A model generated the notes under the pieces. It saw only the letters and a list, made by a program, of their open reading frames with translations. It searched no databases and was not told the origin of the DNA. A DNA stretch of 64,000 nucleotides, taken from CAVUAT01 sp963848045 (GTDB lineage: Bacteria > Actinomycetota > Thermoleophilia > Solirubrobacterales > 70-9). Position 1 is the first letter of the stretch, and each line of letters starts with the position of its first letter. Shown here in pieces: positions 56,820 through 64,000 of the stretch. The stretch is taken from the NCBI GenBank assembly GCA_963848045.1, contig CAWKCC010000004.1:124001-188000 (forward strand), written 5' to 3'. A program made the position numbers and the translations under genes.

Positions 56820-57902
56820 CTATTCGATCAGGGTCAGCTGCTTGGGCAGCCCGCTCAGCACCCGCGGGCCGGCGGCCTCGATCACGGCGAGGTCCTCGAT
56901 CCGCACACCGAAGCGGCCCGGCAGATAGACGCCGGGCTCGACTGTGACCACGTTTCCTTCCCGCAGCTCGTCATCGGAGCCGGTCGAGAGCCGCGGGGCC
57001 TCGTGCACCTCGAGGCCCACCCCGTGCCCCAGCCCGTGCCCGTAGTGCCCGCCGTGCCCCGCAGCGGCTATCGGCTCGCGCGAGACCGCGTCCGCCTCGC
57101 GACCGCCGAGTCCCGGGCGAAGCGCCGCCAGCGCCGCCTCTTGGGCGCCGAGCACCAGCTCGTAGACCGCTCGCGCCTCGGCGCCCGGCTCGCCGGTCGC
57201 GAAGGTGCGGGTGCAGTCCGAGCAGTAGCCCTCGAGCTTGGCGCCCATGTCGAAGACGACGAGCTCACCCGGCGCAATCTCGCGGGTGGAGGGCTCGGCA
57301 TGCGGCAGCGCCCCGTTGGCGCCGGCCGCGACGATCGGGGGAAAGGAGGGCTCGGCCCCGAGCTCGCGGATGCGCACCTCGGCCGAGCGGGCCACCTCGC
57401 GCTCGCTGCGCCCGGCGAGCCCCCGCTCGATCGTCCAGCGATAGACGCTGTCGGCCAGCTCGGCCGCGGCGGCGATCCTCTCCAGCTCACCGGCCTCCTT
57501 GACGGCCCGGAGCTGCTCGACCAGGTCGCCGGCAGGAATCAGCTCCACCCCCTCGCCCGCCGCGTCGGCGAGCTTGCGGTGGGCGCGCACGCTCAGCTTG
57601 CCGTCCTCGAAGCCGACCCGCCCGCTCATTCGCCCAGCCGCCTGCGGCAGCACGTCGCGCCCGGCGTCGGGGCGCTCCCAACCCTCCCCCACCTCCGCCT
57701 CTGCGCGCTCGACGTAGCGGAAGTCGGTCAGGAAGACGCGGAGGTCGGCGCCCACCAGACACGCTCCGTTGGTGCCGGTGAAACCGGTCAGGTAGCCGAC
57801 GTTGGTCAGGTCCGATACGAACAGCTGGTCGAGCTCGTGCTCGGCCAGCAGCTCAACCAGCCTCGCGCCACGGCCGCCGGCGGCGGTGGGATCGCCCATC
57901 AC
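56820..57902 (-). CDS. pepQ: M24-family Xaa-Pro dipeptidase/aminopeptidase
   Basis: 360 aa. The N-terminal creatinase-like domain (about 1-125) has NVGYLTGFTGTNGACLV. The pita-bread catalytic domain shows the five metal ligands: VVFDMGAKLEGYCSDCTRTF (two Asp), HGLGHGVGLEVHEAP (His), VVTVEPGVYLPGRFGVRIED (two Glu). It cleaves X-Pro bonds in the cytosol. It overlaps aroQ by 4 nt. In other actinobacteria efp and nusB follow directly; here TreT, Usp and antiporter genes lie between. Confidence 0.95.
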   Translation of the reverse strand: MMGDPTAAGGRGARLVELLAEHELDQLFVSDLTNVGYLTGFTGTNGACLVGADLRVFLTDFRYVERAEAEVGEGWERPDAGRDVLPQAAGRMSGRVGFEDGKLSVRAHRKLADAAGEGVELIPAGDLVEQLRAVKEAGELERIAAAAELADSVYRWTIERGLAGRSEREVARSAEVRIRELGAEPSFPPIVAAGANGALPHAEPSTREIAPGELVVFDMGAKLEGYCSDCTRTFATGEPGAEARAVYELVLGAQEAALAALRPGLGGREADAVSREPIAAAGHGGHYGHGLGHGVGLEVHEAPRLSTGSDDELREGNVVTVEPGVYLPGRFGVRIEDLAVIEAAGPRVLSGLPKQLTLIE

Positions 57903-58363
57903 TCCGAGACGCCGAGATGCGCCGCGATCGCCTCCAGGGCCTCCCGGTATCCGTCCGGACCCTTGCCGTAGATGCGGGCGATCACCGAGTCGAGGCCCTC
58001 GAACACCGACACCCTTCGAAACTCCTCGCGCCGCGTGACGTCGGAGAGGTGGACCTCGACCGCCGGCACGCCGGAGAACTCGAGCGCATCGCGGATCGCG
58101 TAGGAGTAGTGGGTCCAGGCGCCCGCGTTGAGGATGGCGGCGTCGGCACTCTCGGGCAGGCGATGGAGCTGCTCGATGTACGCGCCCTCGTGGTTGGTCT
58201 GGAAGAAGGAGGTCTCGAGGCCGAGTGGCTTGGCGAAGCGCTTGACGGCGACCTCCAGCTCCGGCAACCCGAGGCCGCCGTAATGCTCGGGGTCACGATC
58301 GCCGAGCACGTCGAAGTTGGCTCCATGCAGGACCTCGACGCGATTGTGCGCCGCCTGGATCAT
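57899..58363 (-). CDS. aroQ: Type II 3-dehydroquinate dehydratase
   Basis: 154 aa. Type II motifs: VEVLHGANFDVLGDRDPEHY with the catalytic Tyr, FFQTNHEGAYIEQLH, ILNAGAWTHYSYAIRDALE with Asn, and VEVHLSDVTRREEFRRVSVF with the catalytic His and Arg. Compared with the family standard, LNLLG is FDVLG and NPGAYTHTS is NAGAWTHYS; the catalytic residues are kept. It forms dodecamers and dehydrates 3-dehydroquinate to 3-dehydroshikimate. It overlaps the aroKB fusion and pepQ by 4 nt each. Confidence 0.93.
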   Translation of the reverse strand: MIQAAHNRVEVLHGANFDVLGDRDPEHYGGLGLPELEVAVKRFAKPLGLETSFFQTNHEGAYIEQLHRLPESADAAILNAGAWTHYSYAIRDALEFSGVPAVEVHLSDVTRREEFRRVSVFEGLDSVIARIYGKGPDGYREALEAIAAHLGVSE

Positions 58364-59979
58364 CGTGTCGCCTCCTGCTCCCGCAACTCGCTCACGGCTG
58401 AGCGGACCCTATCCGGGTCGACGCGTTCGCCCCAGCGGGGTTGTCCCGGCTCGCTCAGCAGTACGAAGCCGACCCCCTCTCGCGTCGCCTTCTTGTCGCG
58501 TCCGGTCGCGGCCACCACCTCGTCCACGTCGACTCCCGGGTCGAGCGCGATCGGCAGGCCGCGGGCCTCGAGCAGAGCGGCGACCTCGGTGCGAAGCGGG
58601 GCGGCGTCGGAGAGACGCAGCGCCGCGAGCAACCCGAGCCCCACCGCCTCACCGTGGCGATAGCGGCCGAAGCCGCTCACCGCCTCGATCGCGTGCCCCA
58701 CCGTGTGGCCGAGGTTGAGCACGGCGCGGCGGCCCGAATCGCGCTCGTCGGAGGCGACCACCTCGATCTTGGTCCGGGCGCACTCGAAGATCACCGGGCT
58801 CAGTCCCGCGGGGTCGAGTCCCTCGAGGGTCCTGACCGCGTCCCAGAGCCCGCCGCCGGCGATCAGCCCCGTCTTGATCACCTCGACGAAGCCCGCGGCC
58901 AGCTCCTGGGCGGGCAGCGTCGCCAGGGCCGAGGGGTCGGCCAGCACAGCGAGCGGCTGGTGGTAGGCGCCGACGTAGTTCTTGGCCCCGGGCAGGTCGA
59001 CACCGGTCTTGCCGCCGTACGCCGAGTCGACCTGCGAGACCAGCGTCGTCGGCGCCTGCACGACGGGGACGCCCCGCTGGTAGGTGGCGGCGCAGAACCC
59101 GGCGAGGTCGCCGACCACGCCGCCGCCGAAGGCGAGCACGAGGTCATCGCGCCGGACGCCCGCTTCGGCCATCTCGCCGAGCAGGCGCTCGGCCTCCGCG
59201 ATCGTCTTCGAGCTCTCGGCTCCCTCCACCAGCAGGGGCTCGCCCTCGATCTGGGGCAGCAGCCGCGCCTGGTGGGCGAGCGCCCCCTCGTCGGCCACGC
59301 AGAACGACCGGCGGGGCAGGGCGCCGACGCCGCCGGAGGCGCCCGCCGCGGCGCGTGCGCCGTCAAGCAATGAGACCGCCCCCTCGCCGACGGCGGCCGG
59401 ATAGGAGCCACCGGCCGATTCGGCCCAGAGCATGCGCACGCCCGGCGTCGCGCGCATGGCCGCCAGCCAGGGAGCCGCCCGCCTGGCGGCCTCGCGGGCG
59501 TCGGGGGGCAGGATGGCGCGCGCCAGCGACTCATAGAGCGGCCGGCGCTCGGCAAAGCGCTGCGAGAAGCCCTCCCGGTCGGCCGCCAGCGGGCGCTCGT
59601 CGTTGCGCGAGGCGCGCTCCCAGGCGGTCTCCTCGTCCACCCGGCACCAGACGCAGAGGTGGCCCGCAAGCGCCTCGCGAACGCCCTCGCTCTCCACCGC
59701 CCCGCCGCCGAGGGCGATCACGGCGGGGTCGGGCCCGGCCCGGTCGAGCAGGCCGCGAACCAGCGCCTCCTCGCGCCGGCGAAACTCGGCTTCGCCCTCG
59801 CGCTCGAAGAAGGCGGCGATCGGCTCGCCCAGCTCGGCTGCGATCAGGGCGTCGGCGTCAAGCGCCTCGACGCCGAGGCGCTCGGCGGTGGCCGCGGCCG
59901 CGGCGCTCTTGCCCGCGGCCATGAACCCGATGAAGACGATCGCTGGCCGAGGCGAGGGTGTGGCGGCTACCTCCGCCAC
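58360..59979 (-). CDS. aroKB: Fused shikimate kinase / 3-dehydroquinate synthase
   Basis: 539 aa, two enzymes in one chain. Residues 1 to about 172 are shikimate kinase: Walker A GFMAAGKS (18-25), ALDADALIAAELGEPI, EAEFRRREEALV and VIALGGGAV. Residues about 180-535 are dehydroquinate synthase: DDLVLAFGGGVVGDLAGFCA, QRGVPVVQAPTTLVSQVDSA, YGGKTGVDLPGAKNYVGAYH, LNLGHTVGHAIE and RYRHGEAVGLGL, with Lys, Glu and His ligands kept. No stop or frame break separates the halves. The fusion couples DHQ formation with shikimate phosphorylation, steps 2 and 5. Most actinobacteria have two adjacent genes. Confidence 0.95.
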   Translation of the reverse strand: MAEVAATPSPRPAIVFIGFMAAGKSAAAAATAERLGVEALDADALIAAELGEPIAAFFEREGEAEFRRREEALVRGLLDRAGPDPAVIALGGGAVESEGVREALAGHLCVWCRVDEETAWERASRNDERPLAADREGFSQRFAERRPLYESLARAILPPDAREAARRAAPWLAAMRATPGVRMLWAESAGGSYPAAVGEGAVSLLDGARAAAGASGGVGALPRRSFCVADEGALAHQARLLPQIEGEPLLVEGAESSKTIAEAERLLGEMAEAGVRRDDLVLAFGGGVVGDLAGFCAATYQRGVPVVQAPTTLVSQVDSAYGGKTGVDLPGAKNYVGAYHQPLAVLADPSALATLPAQELAAGFVEVIKTGLIAGGGLWDAVRTLEGLDPAGLSPVIFECARTKIEVVASDERDSGRRAVLNLGHTVGHAIEAVSGFGRYRHGEAVGLGLLAALRLSDAAPLRTEVAALLEARGLPIALDPGVDVDEVVAATGRDKKATREGVGFVLLSEPGQPRWGERVDPDRVRSAVSELREQEATR

Positions 59980-61133
59980 CCGATCCGCTCCACATACGCG
60001 GCGATCGCCCCGCGCACGTCGTCGATGTGGTCGCCGCCGAACTTCTCGCGGTAGGCGCCGGCCAGAACAAGGGCCGTCATCGCCTCGGCGACCACGCCCG
60101 CTGCCGGCACGACGGTGGAGTCCGTGCGCTCGCGCATCGCCTGGGCCGGCTGCTTGGTCTCGGTGTCGACCGAGCGCAACGGCTGGGTCATCGTGGAGAT
60201 CGGTTTGATCGCCGCCTGCACGACCAGGGGCTCGCCGTTGGTCATGCCGCCCTCCAGCCCACCGGCGCGGTTCGACTCGCGGTGCCAGCCGCGCTGCTCG
60301 GAATGGAAGATCTCGTCGTGAGCCTCGGACCCGGGCCGGGTGGCGACCTCCCAGGCCTCGCCGAGCGAGACGCCCTTGACGGACTGGATAGAGCAGATCG
60401 CCTGAGCGAGGCGGCCGTCGAGCTTCTCGCGCCAGGAGACATGAGATCCGAGTCCCGGCACAAGGCCGAAGGCGCGCACCTCGAACTTGCCTCCCAGGCT
60501 CTCGTTGGCCTTTCGCAAGCGGTCGATCTCGGCGACCATCGCCTGCGTCGCCTCCGGGTCGAGACAGCGCACGGGCGATTCGTCCACCGCGGCGAAGTCC
60601 TCGGCGCCCAGATCAGCCGGCGCCGGCGCCTTGACCGAGGCGATCTGGATCACGTGGCTGTGGACGCTGACGCCCAGCGCGGCGAGGAATCCCTTGGCCA
60701 GGGAGCCGGCGGCGACCCGCGCCGCGGTCTCCCGCGCGCTGGCCCGCTCGAGCACGTTGCGGACGTCGGTGAAGCCGAACTTCTGCAGCCCCGCGAGGTC
60801 GGCGTGACCGGGGCGGGGAAGGTGCGACTCCTCGGCCTCGAACCCGGGCACCGGCCAGGGGTTCATGCGCTCCTCCCAGTTGGGGTAGTCGCGATTGGCC
60901 ACCAGCACGGCGATCGGGCTGCCGAGCGTGCGCCCGTGCCGGACGCCGGAGCGGATCTCGACCGAGTCGGACTCGATCTTCATGCGACCGCCGCGCCCGT
61001 GGCCGAGCTGGCGGCGCGCCATCTCACGATCGAGCGCCTCGCGCTCGAGCTCGAGGCCCGCGGGCAGGCCCTCGACGATCGCGACGAGCCCGGGCCCGTG
61101 CGACTCACCCGCCGTTGTGAAGGTCAGCTCCAC
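59967..61133 (-). CDS. aroC: Chorismate synthase
   Basis: 388 aa. Its family signatures run from the start: ELTFTTAGESHGPGLVAIVE, RRQLGHGRGGRMKIESDSVE, GVRHGRTLGSPIAVLVANRD, RPGHADLAGLQKFGFTDVRN, ASARETAARVAAGSLAK, GGLEGGMTNGEPLVVQAAIK, and RERTDSTVVPAAGVVAEAM near the C-terminus, with the FMN and substrate His/Arg. It eliminates phosphate from EPSP to give chorismate. It overlaps the prepilin-peptidase-like gene (10 nt) and aroKB (13 nt), so the three are cotranslated. Length is usual for actinobacteria. Confidence 0.98.
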   Translation of the reverse strand: MELTFTTAGESHGPGLVAIVEGLPAGLELEREALDREMARRQLGHGRGGRMKIESDSVEIRSGVRHGRTLGSPIAVLVANRDYPNWEERMNPWPVPGFEAEESHLPRPGHADLAGLQKFGFTDVRNVLERASARETAARVAAGSLAKGFLAALGVSVHSHVIQIASVKAPAPADLGAEDFAAVDESPVRCLDPEATQAMVAEIDRLRKANESLGGKFEVRAFGLVPGLGSHVSWREKLDGRLAQAICSIQSVKGVSLGEAWEVATRPGSEAHDEIFHSEQRGWHRESNRAGGLEGGMTNGEPLVVQAAIKPISTMTQPLRSVDTETKQPAQAMRERTDSTVVPAAGVVAEAMTALVLAGAYREKFGGDHIDDVRGAIAAYVERIGWRR

Positions 61134-61576
61134 GGAGCTACGTTATCGGCGGCCAACCAGGCGACCGCAGCGCCGCTTGCGAGGAAGGGTGCGAACGGGA
61201 TCGTCACCGAGCGTGGCGAGACGCCCCGGAGCCCGGCCGACGCCAGCCCAACGAGAGCCCCGGCGATCAGCGCCATCAGCAGCGCCGGCATCACGGCCCG
61301 GCCCAGATACAGCCCCAGCACGGCCGCGAGCTTGACGTCGCCCAGCCCCATGCCTCCGGGACGAAGCACCGCCGCCACGAGCAGGAAGCCGCCGGCCCCA
61401 AGGCCCGAAGCGAGGCGCTCGGGCAGACTCGGGGTATCGGCGAGCGCTGCGGTGACCAGCACCAGCGCGGCGGCTGCGCCCACGGCTGCGTCGGGAACGA
61501 GCCGCCGGCGCAGGTCCGTGGCGCTGACCCAGACAAGGAGCGCGGCCATCGAGAGCCCCAGCACGGCGTCGGCCAT
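61124..61576 (-). CDS. A24-family prepilin peptidase-like membrane protein
   Basis: 150 aa from ATG 61576; the upstream frame is not conserved. About five hydrophobic segments are visible. The aspartate-protease motifs are present: ATDLRRRLVPD (first Asp) and GGMGLGDVKLAAVLGLYLG (second Asp in GxGDxK). The N-terminal methyltransferase domain of full PilD is lacking, as in CpaA/TadV and FlaK types. It may cleave prepilin-like leaders, but no pilin genes lie in the window. A similar gene stands near aroE and aroC in mycobacteria (Rv2551c), so the placement is conserved. Confidence 0.85.
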   Translation of the reverse strand: MADAVLGLSMAALLVWVSATDLRRRLVPDAAVGAAAALVLVTAALADTPSLPERLASGLGAGGFLLVAAVLRPGGMGLGDVKLAAVLGLYLGRAVMPALLMALIAGALVGLASAGLRGVSPRSVTIPFAPFLASGAAVAWLAADNVAPWS

Positions 61577-61629
61577 ATCGTTGTCAGGGTCACGATGCCC
61601 ACCTCTCTCCCCCACGCGACATCCCGCTG

Positions 61630-62100
61630 ATGGCGGCGCGAAGGCTGCTGATCGTGATGTTGGTGCTGCTCGGGGTCTCGACGCTTGCCGCGGCGCTGGT
61701 GCCGCCGCGAAGCGCACGCGAGGGCTCGACGACGAGCACGACCACCGAGGCCACCGAGACTGGGCCGCTCGACACGGTGCCCCGCGGCGAAGGCAAGAGC
61801 GCCCGGATCGAGGTCGATTCGAATCGCATCTCGGTCGTCCCGGTGGCGCTTGGCGATCAACTCTCGTTGACGATCGCCTCGGACCGCGCGGATCTGGTCG
61901 AGATACCCGCGATCGGGCTGATCGACTCGCTCGGCCCCAACGGCCCGGCTCTGTTCAACGTCTTCGCCTCGCGGGTCGGCAGCTACGGCATCCGCCTCGT
62001 CGAGGCAGACCGCCTGGTTGGACGGATCGAGGTGACCGGGGGCCAGAAGCCTCCGAAGCGGGCGGCGAACCGCAGCAAGGCTCGCGCGGCCGGGGGCTGA
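61630..62100 (+). CDS. Membrane-anchored extracytoplasmic protein, cupredoxin-like
   Basis: 156 aa. One N-terminal helix (about 5-24, LLIVMLVLLGVSTLAAALVP), a Thr/Ser-rich linker, then a beta-rich domain of about 95 residues: RISVVPVALGDQLSLTIASD, LVEIPAIGLIDSLGPNGPAL, FNVFASRVGSYGIRLVEADR. The pattern resembles the cupredoxin-like domains of small actinobacterial exported proteins, but without copper-ligand Cys/His/Met, so metal binding is unlikely. A basic tail ends the protein. It lies alone on the plus strand, between aroC and htrA. Confidence 0.65.
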   Translation: MAARRLLIVMLVLLGVSTLAAALVPPRSAREGSTTSTTTEATETGPLDTVPRGEGKSARIEVDSNRISVVPVALGDQLSLTIASDRADLVEIPAIGLIDSLGPNGPALFNVFASRVGSYGIRLVEADRLVGRIEVTGGQKPPKRAANRSKARAAGG

Positions 62101-62133
62101 CACGGCCGCGAGCCGGCGCGCGCCAGGCGCGGC

Positions 62134-63135
62134 TCAGGCCTCGAGCTCGCGTGGGACCAACTCGAGCCTGACCGATCGGCCGTGCCTGACCAGCTCCACC
62201 TCGACGGCCTGTCCGATCCTCTCGACGACCATGAGGCGCTGCAGGTCCCCGACGTCCCCCATCGGCTGCCCGTCCACCGCGAGGATCAGGTCCTCTGCGC
62301 GCAAGCCCGACAGGGCGGCGGGGCTGCCCTCCACGACCTCGACCACCTCGATGCCCTTCTCTCTGCCGACCCGCTTGGCCACCAGCGGAGGCAGCGGCCG
62401 AGAGCCCCCGACGATGCCGATGTAGGCGCGGCGCACCCGGCCATCGCCGATCAGGGCGGAGATGATCTTGCGCGTCGCCTCGTTGATCGGAACGGCGAGC
62501 CCCAGGCCGACGCCGGCGACCGCCGTGTTTACGCCGACCACCCTGCCACGGCCGTCGGCGAGCGCCCCACCCGAGTTCCCCGGATTGAGGGCCGCATCAG
62601 TCTGGATCACGTTCTCCACCAGGCGCCCGGCGGACCCGTGCCGGGTGGGCAACGAGCGGCCCAGGGCCGAGACCACCCCTGCGGTCAGCGTGCCCGCCAG
62701 TCCCATCGGGCTGCCGATCGCAACCACGAGCTGCCCGACCCTGAGGGCGTCGGCGTCGCCCAGCTCCGCGGGCTCGAGATCTCCGGCGTCGGCGCGCACC
62801 ACGGCGAGGTCGGAGAGCGGGTCCTGACCGACGACCTCGGCACGGTGCTCGCGCCCATCGGCGAATGCCGCGCTGACGCCGTGCTCGGCGCCGTCAACCA
62901 CGTGGGCGGAAGTGAGCATGAAGCCGTCGGGACTGATCGCCACCGCGCTGCCGCCGCCCTCCCGGTGGCCGCGCCTGGTCCGCCTGGCGACCGCCAGGTG
63001 CGCGACCGAGGGCCGCAGGCGCTCGGCCACTCCGGAGACGGTGCGAGAGTACGCATCGAAGGCCTCGCCGTCGCTGACCCGCCCGTCGTCGTGCCCGATC
63101 TCCGACCCCGAGGCGCCGTCATCGATGAATCTCAA
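62134..63135 (-). CDS. HtrA/DegP-like serine protease with one PDZ domain
   Basis: 333 aa. TTG 63135 lies 5 nt after GGAGG. Triad: His78 in MLTSAHVVDG, Asp109 in DPLSDLAVV, Ser188 in NPGNSGG. A PDZ domain occupies about 240-328 (GIEVVEVVEGSPAALSGLRA). There is no signal peptide or membrane helix from this start, so it would be cytosolic, unlike most HtrA. A palindrome CTAACTTTTCGTTAG overlaps a -10-like TAACTT just upstream. It separates aroE from aroC. Confidence 0.88.
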   Translation of the reverse strand: MRFIDDGASGSEIGHDDGRVSDGEAFDAYSRTVSGVAERLRPSVAHLAVARRTRRGHREGGGSAVAISPDGFMLTSAHVVDGAEHGVSAAFADGREHRAEVVGQDPLSDLAVVRADAGDLEPAELGDADALRVGQLVVAIGSPMGLAGTLTAGVVSALGRSLPTRHGSAGRLVENVIQTDAALNPGNSGGALADGRGRVVGVNTAVAGVGLGLAVPINEATRKIISALIGDGRVRRAYIGIVGGSRPLPPLVAKRVGREKGIEVVEVVEGSPAALSGLRAEDLILAVDGQPMGDVGDLQRLMVVERIGQAVEVELVRHGRSVRLELVPRELEA

Positions 63136-63146
63136 GCCCACCTCCA

Positions 63147-63161
63147 CTAACGAAAAGTTAG
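63147..63161 (-). promoter_or_regulatory. Palindrome at the htrA promoter, probable operator
   Basis: CTAAC-TTTTC-GTTAG on the minus strand, 11 nt before the TTG start. TAACTT inside it could be the -10 element. A regulator bound here would block transcription; which regulator is unknown. Confidence 0.45.
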
Positions 63162-63244
63162 CAGGGTGGTCACGGCGCGGGCCATCCGCGCGATCACCGT
63201 CTCGTGCGGTGCCGGCCTCAGCGGCTCGGCCATCCATCATCTCC

Positions 63245-64000
63245 TCAGCCGGCGCCCCCCGACCCGGCCCTCGCGGCCTCCCGCATCACGTCGAGGGGCG
63301 CTTCGCGACCGGTCCAGATCCGCAGCGATTCGGCGCCCTGGCGCGCCAGCACCTCGATCCCGTCGATCACCTCCGCCCCGTTCTCGCGGGCGACGCGGAC
63401 GAGCGCGGTCTCCATGTGCCCGTAGACCAGGTCCACGAGCCCGGCCCCCCGCAGCCGGCCCGCATCGATCGGCAGCGCGGCCAGCGGGTCCGCCTCGCCT
63501 TCCAGGCCGACGGCCGTGCAGTTGATGTACAGCCCGAAGCTCGTCGCGCGCGCCTCGGCAGCGTCCACCGCCCTCAGCCCCGCTTCGCCCTCGGCGGAGC
63601 CTGGATCGGGTTGCGCGAGGTCGCCGACGAGCTGCTCGGCGCGCTCGGCGGTCCGGTTCCAGACCGAGACAATCGCGCCCTGGCGCATCAGCGCCCAGGC
63701 CGCCGCGCGAGCCGACCCACCCGCCCCGAGCACCAAGGCACTCGTTCCGGCGAGCTCGCGGGCGCCCAGCGCCCCCACGAGCGCCGGAGCGTCGGTGTTC
63801 TCGGCGAGGACCCGGCCTCCCGTGAAGCTCAGGGTGTTCGCGGCCCCGATCCCGCTGGCGGCGGTCGAGGCCTCGTCGGCGAGCGCCAACGCCGCCTCTT
63901 TGTGGGGAATGGTCACGTTCGCCCCCACGAAACCCTGTGCGGGCAGGCCCCGGGTGAGCTGCTCGAAGTCGGCCGGCGGCGCGTCGATCGCCTCGTAGCT
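63245..64000 (-). CDS. aroE: Shikimate dehydrogenase, N-terminus beyond the window
   Basis: The frame is open at the window edge; 251 codons are visible. It has FVGANVTIPHKEAALALADE, with the shikimate-site Asn and the catalytic Lys, GAANTLSF, ENTDAPALVGAL (Asp), the NADP-binding ALVLGAGGSARAAAWALMRQ with WNRTAERA, NCTAVGL and DLVYGHMETALVRVARENGA. Near the C-terminus is DGIEVLARQGAESLRIWTG. It reduces 3-dehydroshikimate to shikimate with NADPH. The usual D-G-x-x-M tail is shortened. It completes the window's shikimate set with aroKB, aroQ and aroC. Confidence 0.95.
   Translation of the reverse strand, partial: SYEAIDAPPADFEQLTRGLPAQGFVGANVTIPHKEAALALADEASTAASGIGAANTLSFTGGRVLAENTDAPALVGALGARELAGTSALVLGAGGSARAAAWALMRQGAIVSVWNRTAERAEQLVGDLAQPDPGSAEGEAGLRAVDAAEARATSFGLYINCTAVGLEGEADPLAALPIDAGRLRGAGLVDLVYGHMETALVRVARENGAEVIDGIEVLARQGAESLRIWTGREAPLDVMREAARAGSGGAG

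Noticed and set aside
59958..62171. A plus-strand open frame of about 740 codons across aroC and the prepilin-peptidase-like gene
   Set aside because: Antisense shadow of chorismate synthase, without any domain signal.

Overview
The window comes from a high-GC actinobacterium, most likely of the class Thermoleophilia (Solirubrobacterales and relatives). This rests on GTG and TTG starts, leaderless promoters, the actinobacterial gene order tlyA-nadK-recN-steA-mctB-pyrG-nudix-xerD, a DUF3866 gene, the aroE/aroC/aroKB/aroQ/pepQ/efp/nusB block, and secreted proteins of the kind usual in that class. It is chromosomal: almost all genes are housekeeping, there is no phage, insertion sequence or CRISPR array, and two tRNA genes are present.

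Layout. 1-5.5 kb: an NlpC/P60-type wall hydrolase behind a cyclic-di-AMP (ydaO) riboswitch, a secreted repeat protein, a zincin-like metallopeptidase, a tocopherol-cyclase-like protein, a CoA-binding protein and two membrane proteins. 5.5-8.1 kb: a frameshifted exported gene, then a divergent arsenic cluster (arsC plus a tiny upstream ORF one way; arsR and arsM the other). 8.4-16 kb: a secreted trypsin-like protease, a 34-codon RNase J tail beside tRNA-Met, a DUF2090 protein, ppsA, an HtaA-like exported protein, an HPt protein and a thioredoxin-fold lipoprotein. 16-27 kb: SDR, two glycosyltransferases, tRNA-Asn, the operon ppdK-dgt-dnaG, a GIY-YIG-like protein and a decayed reductase gene.

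26.8-41.6 kb is one nearly continuous minus-strand series: tlyA, nadK, recN, steA, mctB, a MraY-like transferase, pyrG, an M20 peptidase, DUF3866, a Nudix hydrolase, xerD, mutM, a P1 peptidase and recO. A LexA-type SOS box lies at its head. 41.8-47.9 kb: a two-component system flanked by two exported Ser/Gly/Asp-rich low-complexity proteins, a DHA2-type MFS exporter and a cyclopropane fatty acid synthase. 47.9-52.9 kb (minus): dxs, ispA, an XseB-like small protein, a HAD phosphatase, nusB and efp; the xseB-ispA-dxs order is the one known from E. coli. 53-56.8 kb: a trehalose-synthase-like glycosyltransferase, a tandem universal stress protein and a CPA2 antiporter, lying between efp and pepQ. 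56.8-64 kb: pepQ, aroQ, a fused aroK-aroB, aroC, a prepilin-peptidase-like protein, an HtrA protease and the C-terminal part of aroE, which together give most of the shikimate pathway.

No clearly new multi-gene system is evident. The points most worth a second look are: the two-component system with paired low-complexity exported proteins; the SOS box ahead of tlyA-nadK-recN; the ars-cluster mini-ORF that looks like an aquaporin with its middle deleted; the RNase J remnant at tRNA-Met; the tocopherol-cyclase frame that runs on through the opposing gene; and a recurring leaderless promoter pattern that fixes many start codons.
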